A stretch of DNA of 64,000 nucleotides from Sphingopyxis chilensis (GCF_035930445.1 NZ_CP142394.1:2141501-2205500); one strand, 5' to 3'; positions 43,918-53,291 are shown, counted from the first letter of the stretch. The notes: a model not told the origin generated them from the sequence alone. Translations and numbers: made by a program.

Positions 43918-45267
43918 TCAGAACACGATCTGCGCGCGCGCGCCGACGCTGTCGACGCCATAATCGCGGTCGCCGCCGGCGGGGATGACCGCATCGTGAT
44001 ATTGCAGCCGTGCATAATTGACCATGAAACGCACATAATCGATCGGCGTCCAGATCAGCGACGCCATATAGCCGTCCTGCTGCCCGCCGACGATACCCGC
44101 GTCGTTGAGGTCGAGATGGTCGTAGCGCAGGTTGATCTGCCACGCACCCATCCCGCCGTCGCTGACCGGGTTCTTGACGTGGATTTCCTTGAACATGCCG
44201 TCCTTGTAGGCGCGCGTGTCGTCGGTCAGGAACAGCCCGGCCTCCACCGAACCGCCGAAGAATTGCGGATCTGCCAGGCCCGGACGATCGACCGACTGCC
44301 AGAAGGCTTCCGCCGCGCCGTGCAGGCGCCCGCGGATGAACGCCGCCTCGGCGCCGAAGCCGGTTTCCGCCTCGGCGTCCATATTGGGGGTAGCGATGAA
44401 GCGAATGTCGGCGCTGTGGACCAGCGGCCGCTGGCGGTAACGCACCGTGGGCACGGTATCGCCGAGCTTGCGCCAGTGCGCCGAGCCGCCGAAGTGCAGC
44501 TGGGTCTTGCCCGCCTTGGGCGCGTAGACGATGCGGCCGTCAAAGCTATACCCGTCGTTCCCGCTATCGAGCGCGGTGAAATTGTCGGTGAAGACGCCGC
44601 CCTGCAACAGCAGCGCGCCGGTCGAATATTCGGCCGAAACACCCGCACGCCGGATGAAGTTGAAGGCGTCGGTAAAGGCGGCGCGCTCGATGAAGCTGGT
44701 GTCGTTGCTGCTCGACAATTCCTCGAGCCCCTGGAAGGTGTTGTGCTGCCCCACGGTCAGCTTCAGCGGCCCGTCCTGATAAGTCATGAACGCGTCGAGC
44801 AGCACGACATCGCTTTCGGCGAAATCGGCCTCGACCTTATAACCGAAGCCGCCGGGGATCGTCCCGCCGAAGCCCATGCGGATGCGGCGCAATTCGCTAG
44901 AAAAGCCGAGCGCGGGGTCGGCGATCGCGCCCGGTGCGCCGACGTGCACGGCATCGACCTGGACCCGCCCGCGCGGCTTGAAGCTCCAGCCGTCGGCGGT
45001 CTTGATCTCGGGCGCGCCCTTCCATTTGATCTGCGTCGCCGAAGCTTGGGGGGCGGGCGTCGAAGCCGGTGCCGGAGCCGATGTCGCGACGGGCGGAGGC
45101 GATGTCTGGTCGAGGCGCGTTTCGAGCGTTTCGACCTTGGCGCGAAGCGCCGCCAGCTCGGCGCGCAACGCGGCCGCCTCCTCGGCGCTCATCGCCTGGG
45201 CATGCGCCGTCGCCGGCAGGCTGAACATCGACGTCGCCAACAGGGCGGCGACAAGGGCGTGGCGCAT
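43918..45267 (-). CDS. Phosphate-selective porin, OprO/OprP family
   Basis: Outer-membrane channel of 449 residues, probably for phosphate or polyphosphate. From the ATG at 45267 a signal peptide ends at TAHAQ (residue 24), then a short coiled coil (AAALRAELAALRAKVETLETRL), a Pro/Ala linker and a beta-barrel with alternating strands such as YKVEADFAES and LKLTVGQHNTFQGLEELSSSNDT-like family features, closing with a C-terminal phenylalanine (ARAQIVF). GGAGC precedes the start; longer frames add no signal peptide. PhoB-like repeats upstream and position beside the pst operon support control by phosphate. Confidence 0.88.
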   Translation of the reverse strand: MRHALVAALLATSMFSLPATAHAQAMSAEEAAALRAELAALRAKVETLETRLDQTSPPPVATSAPAPASTPAPQASATQIKWKGAPEIKTADGWSFKPRGRVQVDAVHVGAPGAIADPALGFSSELRRIRMGFGGTIPGGFGYKVEADFAESDVVLLDAFMTYQDGPLKLTVGQHNTFQGLEELSSSNDTSFIERAAFTDAFNFIRRAGVSAEYSTGALLLQGGVFTDNFTALDSGNDGYSFDGRIVYAPKAGKTQLHFGGSAHWRKLGDTVPTVRYRQRPLVHSADIRFIATPNMDAEAETGFGAEAAFIRGRLHGAAEAFWQSVDRPGLADPQFFGGSVEAGLFLTDDTRAYKDGMFKEIHVKNPVSDGGMGAWQINLRYDHLDLNDAGIVGGQQDGYMASLIWTPIDYVRFMVNYARLQYHDAVIPAGGDRDYGVDSVGARAQIVF

Positions 45268-45324
45268 GAACGAAAGCTCCATTGCGAAAAGGTGACTGTC
45301 CGATGGCGCTATTATTGCTGATAT

Positions 45325-45353
45325 ATGACAATCCAGCGTCACTGACATGACAA
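45325..45353 (-). promoter_or_regulatory. Pho-box-like repeats before the porin gene
   Basis: On the minus strand TTGTCAT occurs at 45353-45347 and again at 45331-45325, exactly 22 bases apart, with a degenerate unit GTGACGC at the 11-base midpoint (45342-45336). This is the 7+4 spacing of PhoB sites. It lies 58 bases before the porin start codon. Confidence 0.65.
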
Positions 45354-45469
45354 TTTGGTTGCAAACGATGTTTTTCCGTGGCGCGCATCCCCCTTGCCTG
45401 TCCGTGATGAACAGCTAAGGACGGTCGCGTTTTTATTGGCAACTTTTCAGCCTATTCCGGGAGACCATC

Positions 45470-46372
45470 ATGACGATCAAATTTGACGGCCGCGTTGCCA
45501 TTGTCACAGGCGCCGGCGGCGGCCTGGGCCGCGCCTATGCGCTGGAACTTGCGCGGCGCGGCGCGAAAGTGGTGGTCAACGATCTCGGCGGTTCGCGCGA
45601 CGGGACGGGTCATTCGGATGCCGCGCTTCAGGTCGTCGAGGAAATCCGTAGCGAGGGCGGCACCGCGATCTCGAACGGCGGCAGCGTCACCGAATATGAG
45701 CAGATGGTCGAGATGGTCGCACGCGCGAAGGAAGAATGGGGCGGCGTCCATGTCCTGATCAACAACGCCGGCATCCTGCGCGACAAGAGCTTCGCCAAGA
45801 TGGAGCCCGCCGATTTCGACCTGGTGCTGAAGGTTCATGTGTCGGGCAGCGCCAATGTCACCAAGGCGTGCTGGGAAACGATGCGCGAGCAGGCCTATGG
45901 CCGCATCCTGATGACCGCTTCGTCGACGGGCCTTTACGGCAATTTCGGCCAGGCCAATTACGGCGCGGCGAAGCTGGGCCTCGCGGGGCTGACCAAGACG
46001 CTCCACCTCGAAGGCGCGAAATATAATATCCGCTGCAACACGATCGCGCCGGTCGCGGGCACGCGGATGACCGAGGACATCTTCCCTGCCGAACTGTTCG
46101 AGAAATTCACGCCCGAGAACGTCGTCCCGGCCGCGCTTTATCTCGTCAGCGAGGATGCGCCGACCAACATGATCGTCGGCGCGGGCGCGGGCGCGTTCCA
46201 CGCCGCCTATGTCACCATGACCCCCGGCGTCGCGCTGCCCGAAGGCGAACGCACGCCCGAAGGCGTCGCCGCGGCGTGGGAGAAGATCATCGACCGCAAT
46301 GGCGAAACCGTCCCGCAATCGGGCAGCGAGCAGTCGATGAATGTCATGAAGGCATTGATGGCGCTGGGCTGA
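45470..46372 (+). CDS. SDR oxidoreductase similar to the dehydrogenase part of peroxisomal MFE-2
   Basis: NAD(P)-dependent enzyme of 300 residues, probably a 3-hydroxyacyl-CoA dehydrogenase. It has TGAGGGLGRAYALELARRGA (cofactor loop), VVNDLGGSRDG, NNAGILRDKSFAKM, catalytic Ser and YGAAKLG, and APVAGTRMTE, all characteristic of the hydroxysteroid (17-beta) dehydrogenase 4-type SDR group. GGGAGA precedes the ATG. It stands alone, divergent from the porin gene. A role in beta-oxidation of fatty or steroid-like acids is inferred. Confidence 0.9.
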   Translation: MTIKFDGRVAIVTGAGGGLGRAYALELARRGAKVVVNDLGGSRDGTGHSDAALQVVEEIRSEGGTAISNGGSVTEYEQMVEMVARAKEEWGGVHVLINNAGILRDKSFAKMEPADFDLVLKVHVSGSANVTKACWETMREQAYGRILMTASSTGLYGNFGQANYGAAKLGLAGLTKTLHLEGAKYNIRCNTIAPVAGTRMTEDIFPAELFEKFTPENVVPAALYLVSEDAPTNMIVGAGAGAFHAAYVTMTPGVALPEGERTPEGVAAAWEKIIDRNGETVPQSGSEQSMNVMKALMALG

Positions 46373-46433
46373 CGCTTATACGTCTTTCCGCATGGGGCGC
46401 CGGAGCGGCGCGTCCCGTGCGGGGGATTGATAT

Positions 46434-47087
46434 ATGGCGGAGATGAGCCTCGGTGACGGGATCGACCTGCTTCAGCGGCGGGCGAGGATCGTCGAGGTGA
46501 TGCTGATCGGCGGACTGTTGGTGAGCGTTGCGACGCTCGCCGGCCAGATCGCCGAACGCAATGGCATCATAAGCCTCGAAAGCGAACAACTGACACAGGC
46601 CGAGATGCTTTATGGCCTGGTCATCCTCAGCTACATGCTGTTGCTGATCGCGACCTATGTCGTCTTCAGCCTGTGGATTTACCGCGCCGCAGCGAACATC
46701 GTCGCCGCCCAAACCGTGGGCTTCGATTATAGCCCGGGCTGGGCGGTGGGATGGCTGTTCGTACCGATCGCCAACCTGTTCAAACCCTATGGCGCGATGC
46801 GGCAGATCTACAACGCCAGCCATGGCCGCGACGCCAATTCCATCGACGAAGGCAACTGGCTGCTCCGCGCGTGGTGGGCCGCCTGGCTGGTCATGAGCAT
46901 CGCCGGCAACATTTCCTTCCGGTTGAGCCTGCGTGCCGACACGCCCGAAGAGGTCCGGACGGCGCTGGAAATCGATGCAGCTTCCACCGCCACCGGCCTC
47001 GTCCTTTACCCGCTTGCCTATCTGCTGGTGAAGCGGATTACCGCCGCGCAGAAAGAGCGGCTGACCTCGGCGCAGATCTTTGCCTGA
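46434..47087 (+). CDS. DUF4328 domain membrane protein
   Basis: A 217-residue inner-membrane protein with four to five helices (about 22-42, 62-85, 100-115, 143-162, 185-202). The segment DYSPGWAVGWLFVPIANLFK with PYGAMRQIYNAS is the DUF4328 signature. Function is unknown. GGGGGA lies before the ATG. It is followed in the same direction by another multi-pass membrane protein gene. Confidence 0.82.
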   Translation: MAEMSLGDGIDLLQRRARIVEVMLIGGLLVSVATLAGQIAERNGIISLESEQLTQAEMLYGLVILSYMLLLIATYVVFSLWIYRAAANIVAAQTVGFDYSPGWAVGWLFVPIANLFKPYGAMRQIYNASHGRDANSIDEGNWLLRAWWAAWLVMSIAGNISFRLSLRADTPEEVRTALEIDAASTATGLVLYPLAYLLVKRITAAQKERLTSAQIFA

Positions 47088-47164
47088 TTTATTGTGTTGC
47101 GACACTAATACAGTTCTGCTAGAAGCGCCTTGGGGCAAGGGGATCGGACAGAAGGACGACCCCG

Positions 47165-48238
47165 ATGTATAGTGAAAGCGACCTGCAAGCTGCGGTCGAT
47201 GCAAAGGTATTGACGCCGGAGGCCGCATTGGCATTCCGCTCGCATATCGCATCGGTGCGCGCCGCCCCCGGAGCGGATGAGGAATCATTCCGCCTCATCA
47301 CCGGCTTCAACGATATTTTCGTCAGCATCGCGGCTGTCATCCTGCTCGTCGCGGTGGGCTGGATCGGCGCGTCGATCCATACTGCGCTCGGTGGCGCCTT
47401 CGTCGCCGCGTCAGCGTGGTTCCTCGCCGAATATTTCACCCGCAAACGCCGCATGGCACTCCCCAGCATCGTTCTCGTCCTCGCCTTTGCCGGCGGTGTC
47501 TTCGCGACGATGGTGGGCTTCCTCGTCCGTCATGGCGAGGATATTTTCGGGCACAGTCCCAGCGAAACCGTCGGCGCGATCCTGATCGGCGCGATGGCGA
47601 TGGTCACCGCCGGAGCGGCCTGGGCGCACTGGAAGCGCTTCATGGTGCCGATCACCGTCGCCGCCGGGACCGCCGCGCTCGCCGCGACCGCGGTGGCGCT
47701 CGTGCTCGCGATCACCGGAATGCCCAGCCCCGACGGCACGCTGCCGATGGTGCTGGTGCTGATCGCCGGGATCGGCGTCTTCACGCTCGCCATGTGGTGG
47801 GACCGCAGCGACCGCGTGCGCCAGACGCGCCGCAGCGACGTCGCCTTCTGGCTCCACCTGCTCGCGGCGCCGATGATCGCGCACCCGATCTTCCATCTGC
47901 TCGGCGTTACCGACGGGGGCAATATCGGCAGCGGTGCAGCGGTTCTGGTGATCGGCGTCTATATTCTCTTCGGCCTGATCGCGCTGGCGATCGACCGCCG
48001 CGCGCTGCTCGTCTCCGCCCTCGCCTATGTGCTCTTCGCGCTGACCGAGCTGTTCCGCACCTTTGGCGCGGTCGAGCTGAATGTCGCGCTGACGGCATTC
48101 GTGATCGGGTCGGCGCTGCTGCTGCTTTCGGCCTTCTGGCAGAACGCGCGCGCGGTGGTCGTCGGCCTGCTGCCCGACCATCTGGCGAACCAGTTGCCGG
48201 CGACCCTTCGCACGGCGGGTGCGGCCGCACACGGATAG
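47165..48238 (+). CDS. Hypothetical polytopic membrane protein
   Basis: A 357-residue protein with a short soluble N terminus (about 1-45, MYSESDLQAAVDAKVLTPEA) and about nine or ten membrane helices. The first part resembles the DUF2157-like arrangement, a small helical domain followed by many helices, but I would not assign the family. AAGGA precedes the ATG. An intrinsic terminator lies 48 bases beyond the stop. Function unknown. Confidence 0.75.
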   Translation: MYSESDLQAAVDAKVLTPEAALAFRSHIASVRAAPGADEESFRLITGFNDIFVSIAAVILLVAVGWIGASIHTALGGAFVAASAWFLAEYFTRKRRMALPSIVLVLAFAGGVFATMVGFLVRHGEDIFGHSPSETVGAILIGAMAMVTAGAAWAHWKRFMVPITVAAGTAALAATAVALVLAITGMPSPDGTLPMVLVLIAGIGVFTLAMWWDRSDRVRQTRRSDVAFWLHLLAAPMIAHPIFHLLGVTDGGNIGSGAAVLVIGVYILFGLIALAIDRRALLVSALAYVLFALTELFRTFGAVELNVALTAFVIGSALLLLSAFWQNARAVVVGLLPDHLANQLPATLRTAGAAAHG

Positions 48239-48285
48239 GCGATCCGAACGGCACGCCGGTTTCCTTACCTGGAAGCCGGTTTTCG

Positions 48286-48317
48286 GGGGCCCCGGCCGGA
48301 TGGTCGGGGCCCCTTTT
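48286..48317 (+). terminator. Intrinsic terminator
   Basis: GGGGCCCCGGCC (48286-48297) pairs at 11 of 12 positions plus a G-U with GGTCGGGGCCCC (48302-48313), loop GGAT, followed by TTTT. It ends the transcript of the polytopic membrane protein gene. Confidence 0.85.
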
Positions 48318-48535
48318 CGTTGCGCCCGCGCCGGGCGCCGGGCGCGGGGAAACGATTCGCCCCCTTGCCTGAACGGTGAGGCACGATAAGAGAGGCGCGG
48401 ATCCGCAGGGCCGTGCATCCTGTGGACCGCGTATTCGCCAGGCCCGAACGGCAAGGCGTCGCTGCACTTTCGCAAACCGGCACGGACGGGCGGGTCCGGG
48501 CCAAGGAATTTGAAGCCCCTCTCCCAGGTGAAGCA

Positions 48536-49246
48536 ATGACACCGCCGAACATATTGATGGTGGAGGATGATCCTCCGATCCGAACCCTGACCGCGCGCGC
48601 GCTGCAGGAACATGGTTATATCGTCCGCACCGCTGGCACCGCGCCGCAGATGTGGGACGCGCTGCGCGCGGCCCCCGCCGACCTGCTGCTGCTCGACATC
48701 ATGCTGCCCGGCACGTCGGGAATCGACATCTGCCGCGAAGTGCGGCGGACGAGCGACGTCCCGATCATCTTCCTGTCTGCGAAAGGGACCGAGACCGACC
48801 GGATCGTCGGCCTCGAACTCGGCGCCGACGACTATCTCGCCAAACCCTTCGGCGTCCGCGAACTGGTCGCGCGCGTCCGCGCGGTGCTGCGGCGCCACGC
48901 GATCGAGCGGCCGCAGGCGGACCGCGAGCGCGGCCAGATCCGCTTCGACGGCTGGACCGCCGACCTGCCGCGGCGCCAGCTGACCTCGCCCGGCGGCGCC
49001 GCGGTCGAACTGACGGGCGCCGAATTCGACCTGCTGGTCAGCCTGTGCGACAACGCCCAGCGCGTGATCGCGCGCGAGCGATTGATCGAACTGTCGCGCA
49101 CCCGCCTCGGCGACAGTTCGGACCGCAGCATCGACGTTCTGATCAGCCGCCTGCGACGCAAATTGTCGAGCCCCGGACAGCCCGCGCCGATCGTGACCGT
49201 TCGCGGCATCGGCTATATGCTGAACGTCCCGGTGGAGCGGCTTTGA
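48536..49246 (+). CDS. OmpR-family response regulator
   Basis: A 236-residue regulator: receiver domain with MVEDDPPI, Asp54 in LLDIMLPGTSG, and KPFGVRELVARVRAVL; winged-helix DNA-binding domain from about 130 with LTGAEFDLLVSLCDNAQRVIAR and DRSIDVLISRLRRKL. The ATG at 48536 follows AGGTGA. Its stop overlaps the TTG start of the partner kinase. The pair most resembles OmpR-EnvZ-type systems, but the targets are unknown. Confidence 0.92.
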   Translation: MTPPNILMVEDDPPIRTLTARALQEHGYIVRTAGTAPQMWDALRAAPADLLLLDIMLPGTSGIDICREVRRTSDVPIIFLSAKGTETDRIVGLELGADDYLAKPFGVRELVARVRAVLRRHAIERPQADRERGQIRFDGWTADLPRRQLTSPGGAAVELTGAEFDLLVSLCDNAQRVIARERLIELSRTRLGDSSDRSIDVLISRLRRKLSSPGQPAPIVTVRGIGYMLNVPVERL

Positions 49247-50562
49247 GCCTGTTCGAAAAGCGGGGCTTCGGCCTGTTCGGGCAGATCGTCGCGATCCTGT
49301 TCGCCGCGGTGCTGCTCGAAAGCGCCGCAAGCATCTTTCTCTATGAGCGCGCGAGCCAGTTTTCGATCAACGGCGACAAGGCGCGGCGGCTTGCCGAGCA
49401 TCTCGTCCTGTCGGGCAAGCTGATCGAGGAAGCGCCGCGATCCGAGCGCGATACGGTGGCGTCGGAACTCACGACGACGCGCTATCATCTCGTCTGGCAG
49501 GACCGGCTGGTCAATCCGCCGCCGGTGTCGCCGAAACTGAACCAGATCACGCGCCAGATCCTTGCCTGGGAACCCGATATACAGGAACGCGACCTGCGCC
49601 TCTATCTCCAGTCGCCGGGGCTCCACAGCACGATATCGGGCGCGATCCGGCTGAATGACGGCAGCTGGGTCAGTTTCAGCGCGCGCGACCATATCCGCCA
49701 ACTCGACCTGACGCTCGGCCGAACGCTCCAGACGCTGGTCCCGGCCGTCGCGCTCGTGCTGCTTGCCAGCCTGTTGATCCGGCACACGCTGCGCCCGCTC
49801 CGCGACCTCCAGCGCGCGGCCGAAACGATCGGCCAGCGCGATTTCGTCGATGTCCCGATGCGCGGCCCGGCCGAGGTGCGGAGCGTCATCGGCGCCTTCA
49901 ACGACATGCAGCACCGCATCACGGCGATGATCGCCGACCGGACGCAGGCGCTCGCGGCGGTGGGGCACGATTTTCGCACCCCGCTCGCCCGGCTCAGGCT
50001 GCGCGCCGACAGCATCGCGGACCCGGCCGTCGAAGCGGCGATGGAGCAGGATATCGGCGAGATGGAGCGGATGATCGACTCGCTGCTCGCTTATCTTTCG
50101 GGCGACATCGACAATCCGACCGAGCCCGTGGCGCCGACCGACATCGCGGTCCTGTGCGCGACCGCCGCCGACGAGGCGAGCGACCGGGGACATCGCGTCC
50201 GCTATGCCGGGCCCGACCATCTGGTGCTGTCGGTGCACGGTATCGCGATCAAGCGCGCGCTCCTCAACCTGCTCGGCAATGCACTGCGCTTCGGGGACGA
50301 AATCGAGGTGCGGCTGCGTAGCGGCGGCCGGACGATCGAAATAGAAGTGGCCGACGACGGCCCCGGCATTCCCGAACATCTGCGCGAAGAAGCCGTCCAG
50401 CCCTTTGCCCGGCTCGACAGCGCTCGGACGCGCGACACCGGCGGTTTCGGGCTCGGCCTGTCAATCGTCGAACGCATCGCGCGGATGCACGGCGGCTCGC
50501 TCGAGCTTGGCCAGAGCCATCTCGGCGGTTTGGCCGCACGCCTGCGTCTTCCCGCCGCCTGA
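49243..50562 (+). CDS. Sensor histidine kinase, partner of the OmpR-type regulator
   Basis: A 439-residue membrane kinase. The start is TTG at 49243 (MSLFEKRGFGLFG), overlapping the regulator stop and preceded by GGTGGAG. Membrane helices lie at about 12-32 and 165-185 with a periplasmic sensor of about 130 residues between, then a HAMP domain (LRDLQRAAETIG), HisKA with His242 in AVGHDFRTPLARLRLRAD, N-box LLNLLGNALRFGD, and ATP lid motifs DDGPGIPE and GFGLGLSIVERI. The periplasmic domain shows no known fold by eye. Confidence 0.9.
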   Translation: MSLFEKRGFGLFGQIVAILFAAVLLESAASIFLYERASQFSINGDKARRLAEHLVLSGKLIEEAPRSERDTVASELTTTRYHLVWQDRLVNPPPVSPKLNQITRQILAWEPDIQERDLRLYLQSPGLHSTISGAIRLNDGSWVSFSARDHIRQLDLTLGRTLQTLVPAVALVLLASLLIRHTLRPLRDLQRAAETIGQRDFVDVPMRGPAEVRSVIGAFNDMQHRITAMIADRTQALAAVGHDFRTPLARLRLRADSIADPAVEAAMEQDIGEMERMIDSLLAYLSGDIDNPTEPVAPTDIAVLCATAADEASDRGHRVRYAGPDHLVLSVHGIAIKRALLNLLGNALRFGDEIEVRLRSGGRTIEIEVADDGPGIPEHLREEAVQPFARLDSARTRDTGGFGLGLSIVERIARMHGGSLELGQSHLGGLAARLRLPAA

Positions 50563-50644
50563 GAAACATTTCGTTACATTAACGCTGCACCGCAGCAAAG
50601 TTCGATCGCCATGTGCGTGAAACCAACCAGCAAGGAGTGGTTTC

Positions 50645-51337
50645 ATGAACGATCTTATCGGACGCGTGTTCGATTTCGAAAAGCGCGTCTTCCCCAGCCG
50701 CAACGACCTGTTCGCCAAGCTCGTCGCCGACGGCCAGAGCCCCAAGGCGCTGATGATCTCCTGCGCCGACAGCCGCATCGTGCCCGAACATATCATGCAG
50801 GCCGAACCCGGCGACCTGTTCGTCTGCCGTAACGCCGGCAACATCGTCCCGCCCTTTGCGACGCAGAACGGCGGCGTGTCGTCGACGGTCGAATATGCCG
50901 TCGCCGCGCTCGGCGTGCGCGACATCATCGTCTGCGGCCATTCGGACTGCGGCGCGATGAAGGCGCTGATGAACCCGCACATGACCGAAGGCATGCCCAA
51001 TGTCGCGGCCTGGCTGCGCCACAGCCACGCCGCCGAGCATGTCGTGCGAACCGGCTATTCCGACCTTGACGACGCGGGCCTTGTCCGCGCCGCAAGCCTG
51101 GAAAATATCGTCGTCCAACTCGCCCACCTGCGCACCCACCCGTCGGTCGCCGCCGGCATCGCGCGCGGCGAGATTTCGCTGCACGGCTGGTTTGTGGACA
51201 TCCACCTCGGCGCGGTGATGGGGCTTGATGGCGCCAGCGGCCAGTTCGTGCCGATCCGCGACGAGGATCCGTTGCCCGTGGCGCTTGCAGCGGGCCAGCG
51301 CCTTGCGATGCACGCAGGTCAGGCGAAGGCCGCCTGA
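50645..51337 (+). CDS. Beta-class carbonic anhydrase
   Basis: Zinc enzyme of 230 residues interconverting carbon dioxide and bicarbonate. Zinc ligands and the gate pair are Cys40, Asp42 and Arg44 (CADSR) with His99 and Cys102 (CGHSDCG). The EPGDLFVCRNAGN segment and a late ASLENIVVQLAHLRTHPSV helix are typical of the beta class. A strong AAGGAG precedes the ATG. The SulP gene begins 2 bases after the stop, so the two are one transcript, and bicarbonate produced or used here is likely carried by that transporter. Confidence 0.95.
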   Translation: MNDLIGRVFDFEKRVFPSRNDLFAKLVADGQSPKALMISCADSRIVPEHIMQAEPGDLFVCRNAGNIVPPFATQNGGVSSTVEYAVAALGVRDIIVCGHSDCGAMKALMNPHMTEGMPNVAAWLRHSHAAEHVVRTGYSDLDDAGLVRAASLENIVVQLAHLRTHPSVAAGIARGEISLHGWFVDIHLGAVMGLDGASGQFVPIRDEDPLPVALAAGQRLAMHAGQAKAA

Positions 51338-51339
51338 TC

Positions 51340-52854
51340 ATGGCAAGCCAGGCTCTCCCCGCCAGCTCGGCCAGCGGCTTTTCGCGCGATTTCGCGGCGT
51401 CGATCGTCGTGTTTCTCGTCGCGATGCCGCTGTGCATGGGCATCGCCGTCGCATCCGGCCTCCCGCCCGAAAAAGGCCTGATAACGGGCATTATCGGCGG
51501 AATCGTCGTCGGTGCGATCGCCGGATCGCCGCTCCAGGTCAGCGGCCCTGCCGCCGGCCTTGCGGTGATCGTTTTCGAATTGATCCGTACGCAAGGGGTC
51601 GAGGCACTCGGCCCCATCCTGCTCATCGCGGGGGCGGTCCAGCTGATTGCCGGCGTGATGAAACTGGGCGGCTGGTTCCGCGCGATTTCGCCCGCCGTCG
51701 TGCACGGGATGCTCGCGGGCATCGGCGTGCTGATCGTTATCGGCCAGTTCCACGTCCTGTTCGACGCCAAACCGCTGGCCAGCGGGCTTGAAAATATCGC
51801 CGCCATGCCGGGACGCCTGCTCGGGCTCGATCCCGCCAGCCCCGGCGGCGCCGAGCTCGCGCTGCTGATCGCCGGCATCACGATCGGCGTCATGATCGCA
51901 TGGGAAAAATGGCGCCCCGAATCGCTGCGCCTCGTTCCCGGCGCCCTGCTGGGTGTCGTCGCGGGCACGGTCGTATCGCTGGTGCTGAACATGAATGTCG
52001 CGCGCGTCGAGGTGCCGGATTCGATCCTCGCCGCGATCACCCCGCCGGCGTCCTTCGCCGGCTGGCTGACGCCCGAAATCATCGCCGCCGCCGTCGCGGT
52101 CGCCTTCATCGCCAGCGCCGAGACGCTGCTGTCGGCAGCGGCGGTCGACAAGATGCACGACGGTCCGCGCAGCGACTTCAACAAGGAACTGCGCGCGCAA
52201 GGTGTCGGCAACATGCTGTGCGGCGGCGCGGGCGCGCTGCCGATGACGGGCGTCATCGTCCGCAGCTCGGCCAACGTCCAGGCCGGTGCGGTGTCGCGCC
52301 GCTCGACGATCCTGCACGGCGTCTGGATCCTCGCGTTCGTCGCGCTGCTGCCGTCGGTGATGCGCGCCATGCCAATGGCGACGCTGGGCGCGGTGCTCGT
52401 CGTGACCGGCTGGCGGCTGGTCAAGCTCGACCATGCGCGCGAACTGCTCAAGCACCATGGCGTGCTGCCGGTGGTGATCTGGGCGACGACGCTGGTGCTC
52501 GTGGTGGCGGTCGACCTGCTCACCGGCGTGATCGTCGGCATCCTCTTCTCGCTCGTCGAACTCATCCCCCATGTGCGCCGCCTGCGGCTCAAGGTGGATC
52601 ATTCGGACAATGCGGAAGGCGCGCGCGTTCGCCTGTCGGGCGCGGCGACCTTTGTCCAGCTTCCCAAGCTGGAAGACACGCTGGGCGCGATCCCGCGCGA
52701 CAAGCCGGTGACGATCGACTGCGGCCAGCTGTCGGGGCTCGACCACAGCTGCGCCGAATTGCTGCGCGACTGGGTCGAACGCCGCAAGGCGCACGGCAGC
52801 CCGACAGTGCTGCTGGGCGACGACAAAAGGCTCAGGCGCCTCGCGGCGGCCTGA
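51340..52854 (+). CDS. SulP family anion transporter, probable bicarbonate carrier
   Basis: A 504-residue membrane transporter with about 12-14 helices and a C-terminal STAS-like domain (about 420-500, LSGLDHSCAELLRDWVERRK). The SulP entry motif is MPLCMGIAVASGLPPEKGL at about 26-44 and PLQVSGPAAGLAVIVFEL after it. The STAS domain is short. SulP members move sulfate, bicarbonate or dicarboxylates; coupling to carbonic anhydrase favours bicarbonate (compare BicA of cyanobacteria), an inference from context. A long hairpin terminator follows. Confidence 0.88.
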   Translation: MASQALPASSASGFSRDFAASIVVFLVAMPLCMGIAVASGLPPEKGLITGIIGGIVVGAIAGSPLQVSGPAAGLAVIVFELIRTQGVEALGPILLIAGAVQLIAGVMKLGGWFRAISPAVVHGMLAGIGVLIVIGQFHVLFDAKPLASGLENIAAMPGRLLGLDPASPGGAELALLIAGITIGVMIAWEKWRPESLRLVPGALLGVVAGTVVSLVLNMNVARVEVPDSILAAITPPASFAGWLTPEIIAAAVAVAFIASAETLLSAAAVDKMHDGPRSDFNKELRAQGVGNMLCGGAGALPMTGVIVRSSANVQAGAVSRRSTILHGVWILAFVALLPSVMRAMPMATLGAVLVVTGWRLVKLDHARELLKHHGVLPVVIWATTLVLVVAVDLLTGVIVGILFSLVELIPHVRRLRLKVDHSDNAEGARVRLSGAATFVQLPKLEDTLGAIPRDKPVTIDCGQLSGLDHSCAELLRDWVERRKAHGSPTVLLGDDKRLRRLAAA

Positions 52855-52877
52855 TCAAGAGCTCCCCTGCGGGCGGA

Positions 52878-52931
52878 GGAACGGGTGTGGGTCAGGCCAG
52901 GAAAAAAGACCTGATCCACACTCACCGTTCC
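52878..52931. terminator. Long bidirectional hairpin between sulP and the DUF2794 gene
   Basis: GGAACGG (52878-52884) with CCGTTCC (52925-52931) and GTGTGGGTCAGG (52885-52896) with CCTGATCCACAC (52910-52921) make a stem of about 19 pairs with a small bulge and an A-rich loop. It lies between convergent genes. Confidence 0.75.
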
Positions 52932-52943
52932 GGGTCGTCGGCG

Positions 52944-53291
52944 TCAGTCCCCGACCAGCTTCATCAGCTTGCGTTCGACGGGCGCGAGCACATTGGCCAG
53001 CTCGTCGCCGCGTTTCAATATCGCCCCCGCTTCGGAGACAAGGGCCCACATGCCCTGCCGGCTCCGCAAGGCGGGGCGTTTTTCGATGCGATATTCGGGG
53101 CGCTCGGCGGCGCGGCGAAAAGCCGAAAAGATCGCGGCGTCACGGTGGAAATCCATCGCATAGTCGCGCCAATGCCCGGCAGCGACCATGCGGCCGTAAA
53201 GGTCGAGGATGCGCATGAGCTCGGGACGCTCGAAGCCGGTCTGAAGCGGTACCGTCCGATTATGGAACGGCAGGGGCGTCACCGTCCCCAT
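52944..53291 (-). CDS. DUF2794 domain protein
   Basis: A 115-residue cytoplasmic protein of an alphaproteobacteria-specific family with unknown function. The family core ELMRILDLYGRMVAAGHWRDYAMDF, given here by its marker pieces ILDLYGRMVAAG and WRDYAMDF, is followed by YRIEKRPALRSRQGMWALV. Its ATG overlaps the stop of the serine acetyltransferase gene (TGATG), so it is translationally coupled to it. Confidence 0.9.
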   Translation of the reverse strand: MGTVTPLPFHNRTVPLQTGFERPELMRILDLYGRMVAAGHWRDYAMDFHRDAAIFSAFRRAAERPEYRIEKRPALRSRQGMWALVSEAGAILKRGDELANVLAPVERKLMKLVGD

